From Acetivibrio alkalicellulosi (lineage in GTDB: Bacteria; Bacillota; Clostridia; Acetivibrionales; Acetivibrionaceae), in the NCBI GenBank assembly GCA_008125075.1, contig VLTH01000001.1, positions 465,497 to 529,496 on the forward strand: a stretch of 64,000 nucleotides of DNA, in the 5' to 3' direction. A model generated the notes under the pieces. It was not told where the DNA came from. It ran no database searches and saw nothing but the letters and a program-made list of their open reading frames with translations. This document shows positions 7,676 to 16,178 of the stretch, in pieces. The stretch's first letter is position 1. Each line of letters begins with the position of its first letter. A program made the translations under genes and the position numbers.

Positions 7676-8182
7676 TTACTTAAAAATCTTTAAAATAATG
7701 TTTTGATTATGCTCATTGACAAGGTATTCTACTTTAACTAAGTCACCTGTGTCAAGGTTAAGACTTTCAAATTCTGTTCTTACCTCTTCAATTCGAAAGC
7801 TTTTTGGGGTTTTTTCAACAATAATTTCGATGCTGTTATTATCAATCTGACCGACATACTCACCTAACTTTGTTTGGTCGTTAGTGTATTGAGAATCAGT
7901 TTTGTTAGTTTGGTCAGAATCATTCAAATTGTCATAATTAGTGTCTTCATCAAATGTATTAAAAGCTTCATGCTCGGTTTTTACATCGTTGTTGGTATCA
8001 ATTAACTCTAATGGTTTTTCATCAACTATATAGTCAACATTATAATCTTCAATTGCATCATGGGTTGACTGTTGAGTTTTCTCGTCAGATATATTGTCCA
8101 TATTTTTAGAGAGCACAAATACTGTGGCAAAAATACTACTTATTAAAATGATTATAGATACTGACATAATAAATTTTTTCAT
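7676..8182 (-). CDS. Membrane-anchored acidic extracellular protein, unknown
   Basis: 168 residues. A single N-terminal hydrophobic segment (about 5-26) could be an uncleaved anchor or signal peptide. It is followed by about 75 residues of Asp/Asn/Thr-rich, probably disordered sequence, and then a C-terminal domain of about 55 residues with alternating hydrophobics (IVEKTPKSFRIEEV, LVKVEYLVNEHNQNIILKIFK), suggesting a small beta fold. I recognise no family. AAGGAG lies well placed before the ATG. It is monocistronic. Confidence 0.6.
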   Translation of the reverse strand: MKKFIMSVSIIILISSIFATVFVLSKNMDNISDEKTQQSTHDAIEDYNVDYIVDEKPLELIDTNNDVKTEHEAFNTFDEDTNYDNLNDSDQTNKTDSQYTNDQTKLGEYVGQIDNNSIEIIVEKTPKSFRIEEVRTEFESLNLDTGDLVKVEYLVNEHNQNIILKIFK

Positions 8183-8253
8183 TTTTTATTCACTCCTTAA
8201 ATTAATTTAGTAAGAACTCTTGTTAGTAATTTCAAGAGAAATATAATAAATCA

Positions 8254-8265
8254 ATCGGCCGATTT
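8254..8265. promoter_or_regulatory. 12-bp perfect palindrome AATCGGCCGATT
   Basis: A GC-centred perfect palindrome about 70 bases upstream of the minus-strand gene starting at 8182. It could be an operator, but no second copy was seen. Confidence 0.3.
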
Positions 8266-8340
8266 CTTATTTATATAATATAGACAGTTTTAAGGGCTAA
8301 AAGGTTCAAAAAAAATTTTAATATAAATTAATTTTTCCTA

Positions 8341-8408
8341 AACAGGCTCTATACTGCGTAACTTAAGTTTCTGGAATGTTTTTCTTCACTTATGTTATAA
8401 ACACCACG
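8341..8408 (+). repeat. Family B dispersed repeat
   Basis: Blocks AGGCTCT, ACTGCGTAACTTAAGTTT, CTGGAAT, TTTCTTCAC and ACACC occur in the same order and spacing as at 19725-19800, 22061-22126, 23374-23450 and 24332-24407. It is non-coding. Confidence 0.75.
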
Positions 8409-8595
8409 TATAAAGTGAAAGTTTGACAGACATTTTATCTCAACATATAATATGTCCATAAGATAAATAATTTTTATAGAGGGTGTCTAATGATGATTTT
8501 AAATATATTCGAATAATGTTGGGTGAATATTTTCATGAATATAATCAACTATATAAAGTATGTTTTCAGAATAATAAAGTGTTATATTTCATTTA

Positions 8596-8630
8596 ATATG
8601 ACACTCTATGTCATATATTTGTGATAAAAT
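8596..8630 (+). promoter_or_regulatory. Operator palindrome and -10 box of the WYL regulator gene
   Basis: ATATGACA (8596-8603), five bases, TGTCATAT (8609-8616) form a perfect inverted repeat, followed by TAAAAT at 8625-8630. The palindrome covers the place of the -35 box, and the gene starts at 8704, so autoregulation by the WYL protein is likely. The remainder of 8183-8703 holds only a family B repeat. Confidence 0.6.
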
Positions 8631-8703
8631 AGATATTAATGAGCGTAACGATTACCAACATAAGATAAAAAGTATAGTGGGAATGAATATATAGGTGATA
8701 AAT

Positions 8704-9606
8704 ATGCAAATAAACCGACTTATTGAAATGGTTTATATTTTACTTAGTAAAAAGACAGTTACAGCAAAAGAACTCTCTGATCATTTTGAGGTTTCACAGC
8801 GGACAATTTATAGGGATATAGAAACACTGAGTGCTGCTGGAATACCCATTTATACTATCAAAGGGAAAGGTGGAGGAATAAGTCTTCTTGATAATTTTGT
8901 GCTAAATAAATCCATGCTTTCGGAAAAAGAGCAGGTTGATATACTATCTTCTCTTCAAGGCCTTAAAGCTTTGAATGTGCCAGATGTAGAGCCTGTGCTT
9001 AAAAAAATGGCAGTTGTTTTTGGCAAAAATAATACAAGCTGGATTGATGTTGATTTCTCTCGTTGGAGTGGCAATTCTGATGAAAAAGAGAGATTTAATT
9101 TGTTTAAAAGATCAATTTTAAATAAAAATAAAGTGACTTTTAATTATCATAGTGCATATGGTGAAAAAACCATAAGAACAGTAGAGCCACTAAAGCTTAT
9201 TTTTAAAGGATATGCATGGTATGTGTATGCTTTTTGCTGTAATAAAAATGATTACAGGTTTTTTAAAGTAAGCAGGATAAACAATTTAATAGCCTTAGAT
9301 AGTACATTTACAAGAGATATTCCTGATAATATACCTGTAGCTTTTAAAGAAACTAGTGATAGTATTATAAATATTGTTTTAAAAATTAAAAGCACTATGG
9401 CATTTAGAATATTTGATGAGTTTGGCTATAATTGTGTAGAGGAAAACCCTGACGGGAGTTTTACTGTAACAGCGGTTTTACCTGATGAAGAATGGGTGTA
9501 TGGATACATTCTTTCATTTGGAGATTATGCTGAAGTTTTAGAACCTAGTCATATAAGAAAGGAAATAAAAAGCAAATTAGAAGCGTGTCTGAAAAAATAC
9601 TCTTAA
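8704..9606 (+). CDS. YafY-type HTH-WYL transcriptional regulator
   Basis: About 300 residues. The N-terminal winged helix (TAKELSDHFEVSQRTIYRDI) is followed by a WYL ligand-sensing domain (about 135-210, with YAWYVYAFCCNKNDYRFFKVSRI near its middle) and a C-terminal WCX-like extension (to 300). The canonical W-Y-L is replaced by W-Y-V. WYL domains bind small ligands or nucleic acids. The ATG at 8704 is preferred over the GTG at 8695 because AGGTGAT fits it. A perfect palindrome just upstream is the likely operator. It is monocistronic, with a terminator following. Confidence 0.87.
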   Translation: MQINRLIEMVYILLSKKTVTAKELSDHFEVSQRTIYRDIETLSAAGIPIYTIKGKGGGISLLDNFVLNKSMLSEKEQVDILSSLQGLKALNVPDVEPVLKKMAVVFGKNNTSWIDVDFSRWSGNSDEKERFNLFKRSILNKNKVTFNYHSAYGEKTIRTVEPLKLIFKGYAWYVYAFCCNKNDYRFFKVSRINNLIALDSTFTRDIPDNIPVAFKETSDSIINIVLKIKSTMAFRIFDEFGYNCVEENPDGSFTVTAVLPDEEWVYGYILSFGDYAEVLEPSHIRKEIKSKLEACLKKYS

Positions 9607-9656
9607 AAATTCCTTACACACAGACCATTTTTGTATATATAGATTTTTTAATTTTC

Positions 9657-9694
9657 AAAACCCCTATTACTACAATGTAGCAAGGGGTTTTTTA
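9657..9694 (+). terminator. Terminator after WYL gene
   Basis: AAAACCCCT faces AGGGGTTTTTT with an inner ACTACA/TAG stem. Confidence 0.85.
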
Positions 9695-9821
9695 AAAAGT
9701 TTATAGTTTTTTAATAATTTTTTATAGTCTTTTAATTTTTCTTTCATTATCCTTTAATTTTCAGTTGCTAATATAAAAGAGTAACAGACAAAATAAATAA
9801 AAATTAAAGGAGGCAACAAGA

Positions 9822-10745
9822 ATGAAAAAAAATTTATTAAGAACATGTATTGGTTTAGCAGTTGGAGGGTCATTACTTATTACATCTACAATTATGACTA
9901 TGGCAACTGGTCCTAGTGGTTATGAAACACTTAAAGCAGTTATTAAGAATTCAAACAACATGGAAAATGCAACGTTTAATATTTCAGGATCATTAAAAGA
10001 TAATAATGAGGAACTAATAAAAATAGATTCCTTAATCAAGATGTCTGAACAAGATCATCTAGCTAGCGGTAAAATTTCTATCACTACTGATATGATTGAC
10101 AAAAATTATACCTTTTATAAAGCAGAAGATAAAATGATTCTAAAAGATGATGATTCTAATGTTTACAACCAATTTACATGTAACAAAGAATTTAAAGAGA
10201 AGAAATTTTGTAAAAAAGATAGCCAGGTAAAAAAGTGTGACAATCCTCAAATGTCAGCAATCGGTGAAACTATCATTGACACTTTAGTAGGAGATTTTAA
10301 AAGACATGTAACTTTAACGAACATAGGAAATAACGAAAAACAGATTGGGATTAATCTTGATAAAAATGAAATACCATCCCTTTTAAACCTTATTCTTTCA
10401 GCAAAATGTCAATCCAAATATCAGAATGAGTGTGAAAATAAAGATAAAATGTTCCAAATTCTCGGTATCGACCCTGAAAACTATCAGGTACCAAAACTCA
10501 CAAGCAATATTACTGTTGAAAAAATTGGTGTTCAAATCATTGTAGACCAAAACGATACTATAAAAGAAATGGATTTAGAACTAAATGTTACAGGAAATGA
10601 TGCTCAAAACCAATTTAGAAATCAAAATTTTAAGTTAACCATTGTTATATCTGACGTTAATTCAACTATTGTAGATATTATAGATTTAAATGGAAGAGAA
10701 GTTAATGAAATTTTGTTAGATGAATTTAGCTGTAATAGTTACTAA
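9822..10745 (+). CDS. Secreted cysteine-containing protein, unknown, next to ABC/TCS genes
   Basis: 307 residues with a clear signal peptide (about 1-29, ending near TMATG). The mature part begins GYETLKAVIKNSNNMENATF and looks like a lipoprotein-localisation (LolA/LppX-like) beta sheet protein. Six cysteines sit in three small groups (CNKEFKEKKFC, KKCDN, KCQSKYQNEC), plus one near the end (FSCNSY), which is unusual for an AT-rich clostridial exoprotein and could mean disulfides or metal binding. AAAGGAGG precedes the ATG. It is directly upstream of an ABC exporter and two-component system, separated by a hairpin, so it may be the sensor or immunity component of that module. I do not recognise the family with certainty. 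Confidence 0.65.
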   Translation: MKKNLLRTCIGLAVGGSLLITSTIMTMATGPSGYETLKAVIKNSNNMENATFNISGSLKDNNEELIKIDSLIKMSEQDHLASGKISITTDMIDKNYTFYKAEDKMILKDDDSNVYNQFTCNKEFKEKKFCKKDSQVKKCDNPQMSAIGETIIDTLVGDFKRHVTLTNIGNNEKQIGINLDKNEIPSLLNLILSAKCQSKYQNECENKDKMFQILGIDPENYQVPKLTSNITVEKIGVQIIVDQNDTIKEMDLELNVTGNDAQNQFRNQNFKLTIVISDVNSTIVDIIDLNGREVNEILLDEFSCNSY

Positions 10746-10757
10746 TTCAAAGGTGTT

Positions 10758-10797
10758 TTTCGCCTGGGTAAAACTCTATGGTTTTCCCTAGGCGAAA
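10758..10797 (+). terminator. Hairpin between secreted protein and ABC genes
   Basis: TTTCGCCT..GGGTAAAAC faces GTTTTCCCTAGGCGAAA with a 6-base loop and one mismatch. There is no U-run after it, so it may attenuate or stabilise rather than terminate fully. Confidence 0.55.
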
Positions 10798-10886
10798 GTA
10801 TATCCTTGTAAAGGATTTTTCACTGGTTTCGAATTTTTATAGAAGCAATATATCGCAGCTAAAATAAAGTAGAAGGGATGAATTAT

Positions 10887-11603
10887 ATGAATAGAGTATT
10901 AGAAGTTAAAGAACTAAAAAAAATATATAAAAATGGTAGAGGAGTAAGTGATATAAGTTTTGATATAGGTCAAGGTGAAGTTATAGGACTTCTTGGTCCA
11001 AATGGGTCAGGAAAGACAACAATAATGAAATCTATAACAGGACTTTTAAGAGTAGATAAAGGAGAAATAAATATTTGTGGTATTAATGTTTCAGATGATT
11101 TTGAAGTTGCAATTATAAATGTGGGATGTCTGATTGAAACACCATCTTTTATTGGAAACCTGTCTTGTTATAACAATCTTAAAATGGTATCAAAGTATTA
11201 TAGCAATATAGAATTTGATAGAATTGACCAGGTACTTAATATGACTGGGCTTTCTAAATATAAAAATGATAAGGTAAAGAATTTTTCCCTTGGAATGAAG
11301 CAAAGACTTGCAATAGCAATGGCAATTTACCAAAAGCCCAAACTAATTATTTTGGACGAACCTGCTAATGGTCTTGATATAGAAGGTGCTAAGGAGCTTA
11401 GGAAACTTATATCTATGCTTTCCAAAGAGTTTATGATTAGTTTTTTGATTTCAAGCCATCAAATTTTTGAGATAGAAATGCTATGTGATAAAATTTTAAT
11501 AATACGCGATGGAAAAATAATTGACACATGCATAGTGAATAACGTCACATCTAGCAACATGTCATTAGAGGATTATTTTATGGAAAGAATTAATTTAAAC
11601 TAG
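10887..11603 (+). CDS. ABC transporter ATP-binding protein (BcrA-type)
   Basis: 238 residues, one nucleotide-binding domain. Walker A GPNGSGKTT, signature FSLGMKQRLAIAMA (LSGGQ variant, as in BcrA and lantibiotic exporters), Walker B LIILDEPANGLD and an H-loop in LISSHQ. The ATG at 10887 has AAGGG at proper spacing; the ATG at 10878 would touch it. It is followed 13 bases later by the permease gene. In this family the ATPase drives export or removal of membrane-active peptides. Substrate inferred from the neighbouring two-component system, not seen. Confidence 0.88.
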   Translation: MNRVLEVKELKKIYKNGRGVSDISFDIGQGEVIGLLGPNGSGKTTIMKSITGLLRVDKGEINICGINVSDDFEVAIINVGCLIETPSFIGNLSCYNNLKMVSKYYSNIEFDRIDQVLNMTGLSKYKNDKVKNFSLGMKQRLAIAMAIYQKPKLIILDEPANGLDIEGAKELRKLISMLSKEFMISFLISSHQIFEIEMLCDKILIIRDGKIIDTCIVNNVTSSNMSLEDYFMERINLN

Positions 11604-11616
11604 GAGGATTGAAAAG

Positions 11617-12369
11617 ATGAATAGAATAATGATTGGTACAATGAATGAGACATATAAAATATTTTCAAAAAAGAAGTTTGTTATTTTGTTTTTAATATCC
11701 TTGGTTGTAACAGCACTATCTACAATAATGAATTTGCTAACAGTTAGAAACCTAGGTGCTCCTCTTATAAATAATGCTAATCTTCCAATTACAGTTTTAA
11801 ACTTTATGTCCACTATAACTATTCCATTATTTATAATTATGATTACAGGTGATATGTTTGCGGGTGAATTTTCAGATAAATCAATTGTCATGTTTTTGGT
11901 AAGGCCTATAACAAGAAACAAGCTGTATATTTCAAAAATATTGGCAATCGGAATTAGTATCATTTGTGTTTTGCTGGGGACTTTTGCAATCTCTTTTATG
12001 GCAAGCTTAATTGGAAGTAATGTAAGAGAATGTTTTTCAAATCTTCCAACCAATCTTAGTGCATATATTTCTGCCACAATACCCATGATGCTTATAGCAA
12101 TAATAGCTGCTTTTGTATCCCAATTTACTAAAAGCAGCAGTTTTACACTAGTAATTATGATATTAGGTTCAATTTTGATGTCATCTATGCCCATTATCAG
12201 CTCGCAGATAGTTCCTTTTTTACCTACAACATATTTAAATTGGTATCAGAATTTTTATGGCAAGTTCAACTTACTTACTACAATAAATGAGTTATCATAT
12301 ATACTGGCATATGGTATAATATTTATGTTTGGGGGAGCTTACCTCTTTCAACAAAAAGATATGGGGTAG
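11617..12369 (+). CDS. ABC-2 type permease
   Basis: 250 residues with six predicted membrane segments and no nucleotide-binding motifs. The motif GDMFAGEFSDKSIVMFLVRPITRNKLYISK after helix 2 is the typical ABC-2 permease coupling region (glycine-Glu-hydrophobic, then RP.TR). The gene follows the ATPase with AGGAGG before the ATG and is 13 bases upstream of the histidine kinase. A single permease of this size is the BcrB / YxlG arrangement and not the large BceB type. Confidence 0.85.
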   Translation: MNRIMIGTMNETYKIFSKKKFVILFLISLVVTALSTIMNLLTVRNLGAPLINNANLPITVLNFMSTITIPLFIIMITGDMFAGEFSDKSIVMFLVRPITRNKLYISKILAIGISIICVLLGTFAISFMASLIGSNVRECFSNLPTNLSAYISATIPMMLIAIIAAFVSQFTKSSSFTLVIMILGSILMSSMPIISSQIVPFLPTTYLNWYQNFYGKFNLLTTINELSYILAYGIIFMFGGAYLFQQKDMG

Positions 12370-12382
12370 CTGGAGGGTATTT

Positions 12383-13831
12383 ATGTCTATAAGATTTAAA
12401 TTGCTGTTATCAAATATATTTATGATAGTAATTCCATTAGTTTCATCACTAATACTTGCAATTATAATAATTGGGGTAAACCTTGATAGAGCCGATTTTA
12501 AAAATCATAAATTTGAAGATCGGTTTTCTGAGGTTGCTCATGATGTATTTAAAGAATTTATAACAATATCAAATGACGCATTATATAATCCTGATAGATT
12601 TTATGATATGGATTACCTGAAAAATATGGATACCAAGCTTAAAACATTAAATTCAAGTATGGCTTTTACAATTAATGATGAAATATACTATTTGTCTGAC
12701 AAAATCAACAAACAGGAATTTAAGGATCATTTGAGTAGGGTGAGTAAAAAACAAAATGAAAATGAAAAATACATTTTTTGTGAAATGTCATACTTCAATC
12801 ATAGCTTTAACTTATCAACTGGTGAAGATTGCAGTCTTTATATTTTCTTTAGCACCAAACCCATAGAAAAATTTGCAGAAGGATTTGTAAAGGATTTTTT
12901 AAAAGGTTTTTTTATAATTATTATTTTGACAAATGGAATACTGACATTCTTTGTATCTAGAAGTATTATCAGACCTTTAAGAAAACTTAAATACGGAGCA
13001 GAGCAGATAAAAGAAGGTGATTTATCATTTGTTATAGATGAAAAATCAAATGATGAAGTTGGCGAAGTGTGTCATGCATTTGAAGAGATGAGAAAAAGGC
13101 TAAAAGGAGCACTTGAGGATCAACTTCGATATGATGAGGAGCGAAATGAATTTATTGCAAGTATCACTCATGACTTGAAAACACCACTAACTTCAATAAA
13201 AGGTCACCTAGATGGTTTAAGAGATGGCATTGCTGATACACCTGAGAAAGCAGAAAAATATAGGGATATCATTTACAAGAAAGTAATTGATATGGATAGG
13301 CTTATAAATGATCTGACATTTTACTCAAACCAGACTCTTAAAAAAGTTCCTTTTAATTTTTCAAAAGTAGATCTTAAAATTTTTATCGAGGATATTATTG
13401 ATGAGTATCAAATGGAATTAGAAAAACTAGGAGTGGAAATTTTAAACAATTATAATTTAGGCAGCAAAGTACTAGTAAAGGCAGATGTAGAAAAACTCAA
13501 AAGAGTTGTCTCAAATATATTAGAAAATTCTATAAAGTATATGGATAAAGAAAATGGACAAATAAAAATCGATGTACAGGATGTAGAGAATAAAGTTTTA
13601 ATAGGTATACACGACAATGGTGAAGGAATTAAAAAAGATTATCTGCCAAATATTTTTAATAGATTTTATAGGGTAGATGCTTCAAGAAATACCTCTAAAG
13701 GTGGAAGTGGTCTTGGTCTTGCAATTGCACACCAGATAATAGAAGCACATGGGGGTAATATATGGGCTGAAAGTGAGTTTGGTAAAGGAACCAGTATATA
13801 TTTTGAGTTGGAAAAGGTGGATATAAAATGA
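12383..13831 (+). CDS. Sensor histidine kinase
   Basis: 482 residues. TM1 (about 8-30), an extracellular sensor of about 140 residues, TM2 (about 175-195), HAMP (RSIIRPLRKLKYGAEQIKEG), HisKA with the phospho-acceptor in SITHDLKTPLTS, and HATPase with N, G1 and G2 boxes (NILENSIKY, DNGEGI, GGSGLGLAI). The start ATG at 12383 has GGAGG upstream; a longer reading frame from 12329 would run into the permease gene and lacks a ribosome site. It overlaps the response regulator gene by four bases (ATGA). It likely senses a cell-envelope stressor and controls this operon. Confidence 0.92.
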   Translation: MSIRFKLLLSNIFMIVIPLVSSLILAIIIIGVNLDRADFKNHKFEDRFSEVAHDVFKEFITISNDALYNPDRFYDMDYLKNMDTKLKTLNSSMAFTINDEIYYLSDKINKQEFKDHLSRVSKKQNENEKYIFCEMSYFNHSFNLSTGEDCSLYIFFSTKPIEKFAEGFVKDFLKGFFIIIILTNGILTFFVSRSIIRPLRKLKYGAEQIKEGDLSFVIDEKSNDEVGEVCHAFEEMRKRLKGALEDQLRYDEERNEFIASITHDLKTPLTSIKGHLDGLRDGIADTPEKAEKYRDIIYKKVIDMDRLINDLTFYSNQTLKKVPFNFSKVDLKIFIEDIIDEYQMELEKLGVEILNNYNLGSKVLVKADVEKLKRVVSNILENSIKYMDKENGQIKIDVQDVENKVLIGIHDNGEGIKKDYLPNIFNRFYRVDASRNTSKGGSGLGLAIAHQIIEAHGGNIWAESEFGKGTSIYFELEKVDIK

Positions 13832-14520
13832 AGAAAAGACTATTGATAGTTGAAGATGAGGTTTCAATTGCCGAACTTCAAAGGGATTATTTAGAAATTA
13901 ACGGTTACAATGTTACCATTGAAAAGACAGGTGATAAAGGGCTATTAAGATCACTAAAAGAAGACTTTGATTTAATAATATTAGATTTAATGCTTCCCAA
14001 CATTGATGGATTTGAAATATGCAGAAAAATCAGAGAAGTGAAAAATATACCTATACTTATGGTATCCGCAAGGAAAGAGGATATTGACAAAATAAGAGGG
14101 TTAGGCCTTGGAGCAGATGATTACATAACAAAACCCTTTAGTCCTAGCGAATTAGTTGCAAGAGTTACAGCACATATTTCACGATATGAACGACTTGTAG
14201 GAAGTAAAGAAAAAAAAGCAGAAACCATTTATATAAGAAATCTTTTGATAGATAAGCATTCACGGCAGGTTTTTGTTGAAAATCAGGAAATTACTCTTAC
14301 AGGTAAAGAATTTGATCTGCTCGTATTTATGGCTGAAAATCCAAACAGAGTTTTTTCTCGAGAAGAACTATTTGATAACATATGGGGAATGGATGCCTGT
14401 GGAGACATATCAACTATTACAGTACATATAAAAAAGGTCAGGGAAAAAATTGAATTGGACAGTTCTAAACCCCAATATATCGAAACCATTTGGGGAATTG
14501 GTTATAGATTTAAAGTGTAA
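13828..14520 (+). CDS. OmpR-family response regulator
   Basis: 230 residues. Receiver domain with acidic pocket (VEDE near the N-terminus), phospho-acceptor Asp in LIILDLMLP, Thr/Ser in LMVSARK and Lys in DYITKPF. The C-terminal winged helix contains LTGKEFDLLVFMAENPNRVFS and the TVHIKKVREKIE recognition helix, ending GIGYRFKV. It is translationally coupled to the kinase through an ATGA overlap. It ends the five-gene block. Confidence 0.94.
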   Translation: MKKRLLIVEDEVSIAELQRDYLEINGYNVTIEKTGDKGLLRSLKEDFDLIILDLMLPNIDGFEICRKIREVKNIPILMVSARKEDIDKIRGLGLGADDYITKPFSPSELVARVTAHISRYERLVGSKEKKAETIYIRNLLIDKHSRQVFVENQEITLTGKEFDLLVFMAENPNRVFSREELFDNIWGMDACGDISTITVHIKKVREKIELDSSKPQYIETIWGIGYRFKV

Positions 14521-14545
14521 GTTTTGCAAATGAAGTCTTGTAAAT

Positions 14546-14610
14546 GAAGTCTTGGAACGTAGTGAAAGACTTAAAAGCGAAGGGAGGGCCATGCCCCAAG
14601 CTTTTATTCC
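14546..14610 (+). repeat. Family A repeat, 3' half
   Basis: Matches the 63-bp unit of the 31847-32161 array: GAAGTCTTGGAACG, AGTGAAAGACTTAAAAGCGA, then ATGCCCCAAGCTTTTATT. The surrounding gap (14521-14790) holds nothing else. Confidence 0.8.
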
Positions 14611-14790
14611 CATCATCCATAAGCCTCGTGTCTGTTTATGGCAAGTATTACAACTTTAATCATAGGGGAGACTTCAACAACTATTTTAAGACTTTCGTCA
14701 AGCAAAGTCATATTAGTGCAAATTACATAGCAAAATAAAAACACTTCAGATAATCATCTAAAATTACAAATTTTTATCTATTTATCAACT

Positions 14791-15615
14791 CTAATCTTTA
14801 GTGTTAGCTTTTATATATGCACTTTCTATATCATGTTTTGTATACGATCCTTTTCGCTTTAAACTTGTAAAATTAATAGCCTCATTAGGACAAACTTGAA
14901 CACACCTCAAGCACTTCATGCAACCATTAGAATTTTTAATGCAAAGTGTTCCATCTTTCATAATAAGATTACCCTCTGGACATATTTTTGCACAAATCCC
15001 ACATTTGATGCAATTGCTATTCGTTTTCAAGTTACTATAAAAGACTATACCAAAAGTCATTTTTGAGAATACTTGATGGAATTTATTAAGGCTATTGTAC
15101 TTTATTTGGATGTTTTCTCCATCATTATTCACCGTATTCATGATAGTTGTAACAAAATTGTCTAATTGATTATTGACTCCTCTATTAAAAATAGTTTTTT
15201 TCTTGATAAGCGGGTTATCTGGAGTTAGATAGAAATAAACACTTGCACCTGGAGCTTTAAAACTCTCTTGAACTAGAACCCTATATCCTTTTTCTTGAAG
15301 TTTATCTATGACATAGTAATTAGAATCGACAGGATAGCTTGTGTATGTAGAAAAAACAAAGGCTTTATGATACGCTACTTTCTTTAGTCTATTAACAAAA
15401 TCAATAATGATTTTAGGTGGCATTAGGTCATAAACCGGGAAACCAATTCCCGGTAGCGCACCATCACTCTCAAGAATTTTGCTATTATTAATAGCATTTT
15501 CAACAGGAATTAAATCGAGGTTACAAACACCTTTTTCATTAAACTTCTCAACTAATTTTTCGGATATAAATTTTGTGTTTCCTGTTCCGCTAAAATAAAT
15601 TATCTTTACATGCAT
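14791..15615 (-). CDS. EFR1-type flavodoxin-ferredoxin fusion protein
   Basis: 274 residues. The N-terminal half is flavodoxin-like (IIYFSGTGNTKFISEKL, the FMN phosphate loop). The C-terminal part carries two [4Fe-4S] ferredoxin motifs: CIKCGICAKICP and CMKCLRCVQVCP. This domain order defines the EFR1 family of anaerobes, presumed cytoplasmic electron carriers. AAGGAGG precedes the ATG at 15615. It lies just downstream of marR, but a terminator (15661-15702) separates them and a MarR-like operator sits in its own 5' region, so it is probably the regulated target. Confidence 0.9.
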   Translation of the reverse strand: MHVKIIYFSGTGNTKFISEKLVEKFNEKGVCNLDLIPVENAINNSKILESDGALPGIGFPVYDLMPPKIIIDFVNRLKKVAYHKAFVFSTYTSYPVDSNYYVIDKLQEKGYRVLVQESFKAPGASVYFYLTPDNPLIKKKTIFNRGVNNQLDNFVTTIMNTVNNDGENIQIKYNSLNKFHQVFSKMTFGIVFYSNLKTNSNCIKCGICAKICPEGNLIMKDGTLCIKNSNGCMKCLRCVQVCPNEAINFTSLKRKGSYTKHDIESAYIKANTKD

Positions 15616-15633
15616 ATACTTTACCTCCTTGAA

Positions 15634-15652
15634 TATTAAGTTACTTAACTAT
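15634..15652 (-). promoter_or_regulatory. Second MarR operator, upstream of the EFR1 gene
   Basis: TTAAG-TTA-CTTAA, with the same half-sites and spacing as the operator at 16157-16173 (TTAAG-ATG-CTTAA). It lies just upstream of the EFR1 ribosome site. Confidence 0.7.
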
Positions 15653-15660
15653 ATGATTTA

Positions 15661-15702
15661 AAAAAAATACAATAGCAAAGAGAACTACTATTGTATTTTT
15701 TT
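15661..15702. terminator. Terminator overlapping the marR 3' end
   Basis: AAAAAAATACAATAG faces CTATTGTATTTTTTT. It is perfect, lies between marR and the EFR1 gene, and extends over the last codons of marR. Confidence 0.85.
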
Positions 15703-16143
15703 ATCAAACATTTTTTCAAGCTTATCAAAAAACACTGTAATTACATCTAATTCTTGAGTAGACATTGAAGTTAAATCTTTAACCATCTCACCAAATGCAT
15801 GGGACTCATTATTAAAGAAATTTTCTATAACTATTTTCCCGTTATCAGTAGTTATCAAAATAACAATTCTCTCATTACTTTCAGACCTAAACTTCTGTAA
15901 CATACCTTTACTACATAATTTTTTGACTAGTTGGGATGCAGCACTTTTTGTAATATACAACTGTAATGCAATATCAGTCACTGTAAATTCAGGGTTTATA
16001 GCTATTAAACAAAGGACTTGCATCTCAGCTGGAGTCAAATAAGAGTTATTGCTATCACCTGCAAGTTTTCTTTTAATAATGGTAAACTTATTGTGTATTC
16101 TATTGAATTGATTATATAACTTAATTTTATCTTTGTTATCCAT
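15688..16143 (-). CDS. MarR-family transcriptional regulator
   Basis: 151 residues. The winged helix is at about 45-115: LTPAEMQVLCLIAINPEFTV, IALQLYITKSAASQLVKKL (recognition helix), and the wing RSESNERIVILITTDNGK. The helices at both ends form the dimer interface. The ATG at 16143 has no Shine-Dalgarno sequence, and the consensus -10 box ends seven bases before it, so the mRNA may be leaderless. Its promoter spacer is a perfect palindrome, the probable autoregulatory site. The regulated neighbour is the EFR1 gene. Confidence 0.9.
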   Translation of the reverse strand: MDNKDKIKLYNQFNRIHNKFTIIKRKLAGDSNNSYLTPAEMQVLCLIAINPEFTVTDIALQLYITKSAASQLVKKLCSKGMLQKFRSESNERIVILITTDNGKIVIENFFNNESHAFGEMVKDLTSMSTQELDVITVFFDKLEKMFDKKIQ

Positions 16144-16149
16144 ATGTAT

Positions 16150-16178
16150 ATTATATAGTTAAGATGCTTAACTGTCAA
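16150..16178 (-). promoter_or_regulatory. Consensus promoter with MarR operator in the spacer
   Basis: On the minus strand: TTGACA (16178-16173), 17 bases, TATAAT (16155-16150). Both boxes are perfect SigA consensus. The spacer is the palindrome AGTTAAG-CAT-CTTAACT (16157-16173 on the plus strand), so a bound dimer would block both boxes. Confidence 0.88.

Noticed and set aside
12329-12382. Upstream in-frame extension of the histidine kinase
   Set aside because: It would overlap the permease gene without a ribosome site. The ATG at 12383 has GGAGG and begins the first membrane helix.
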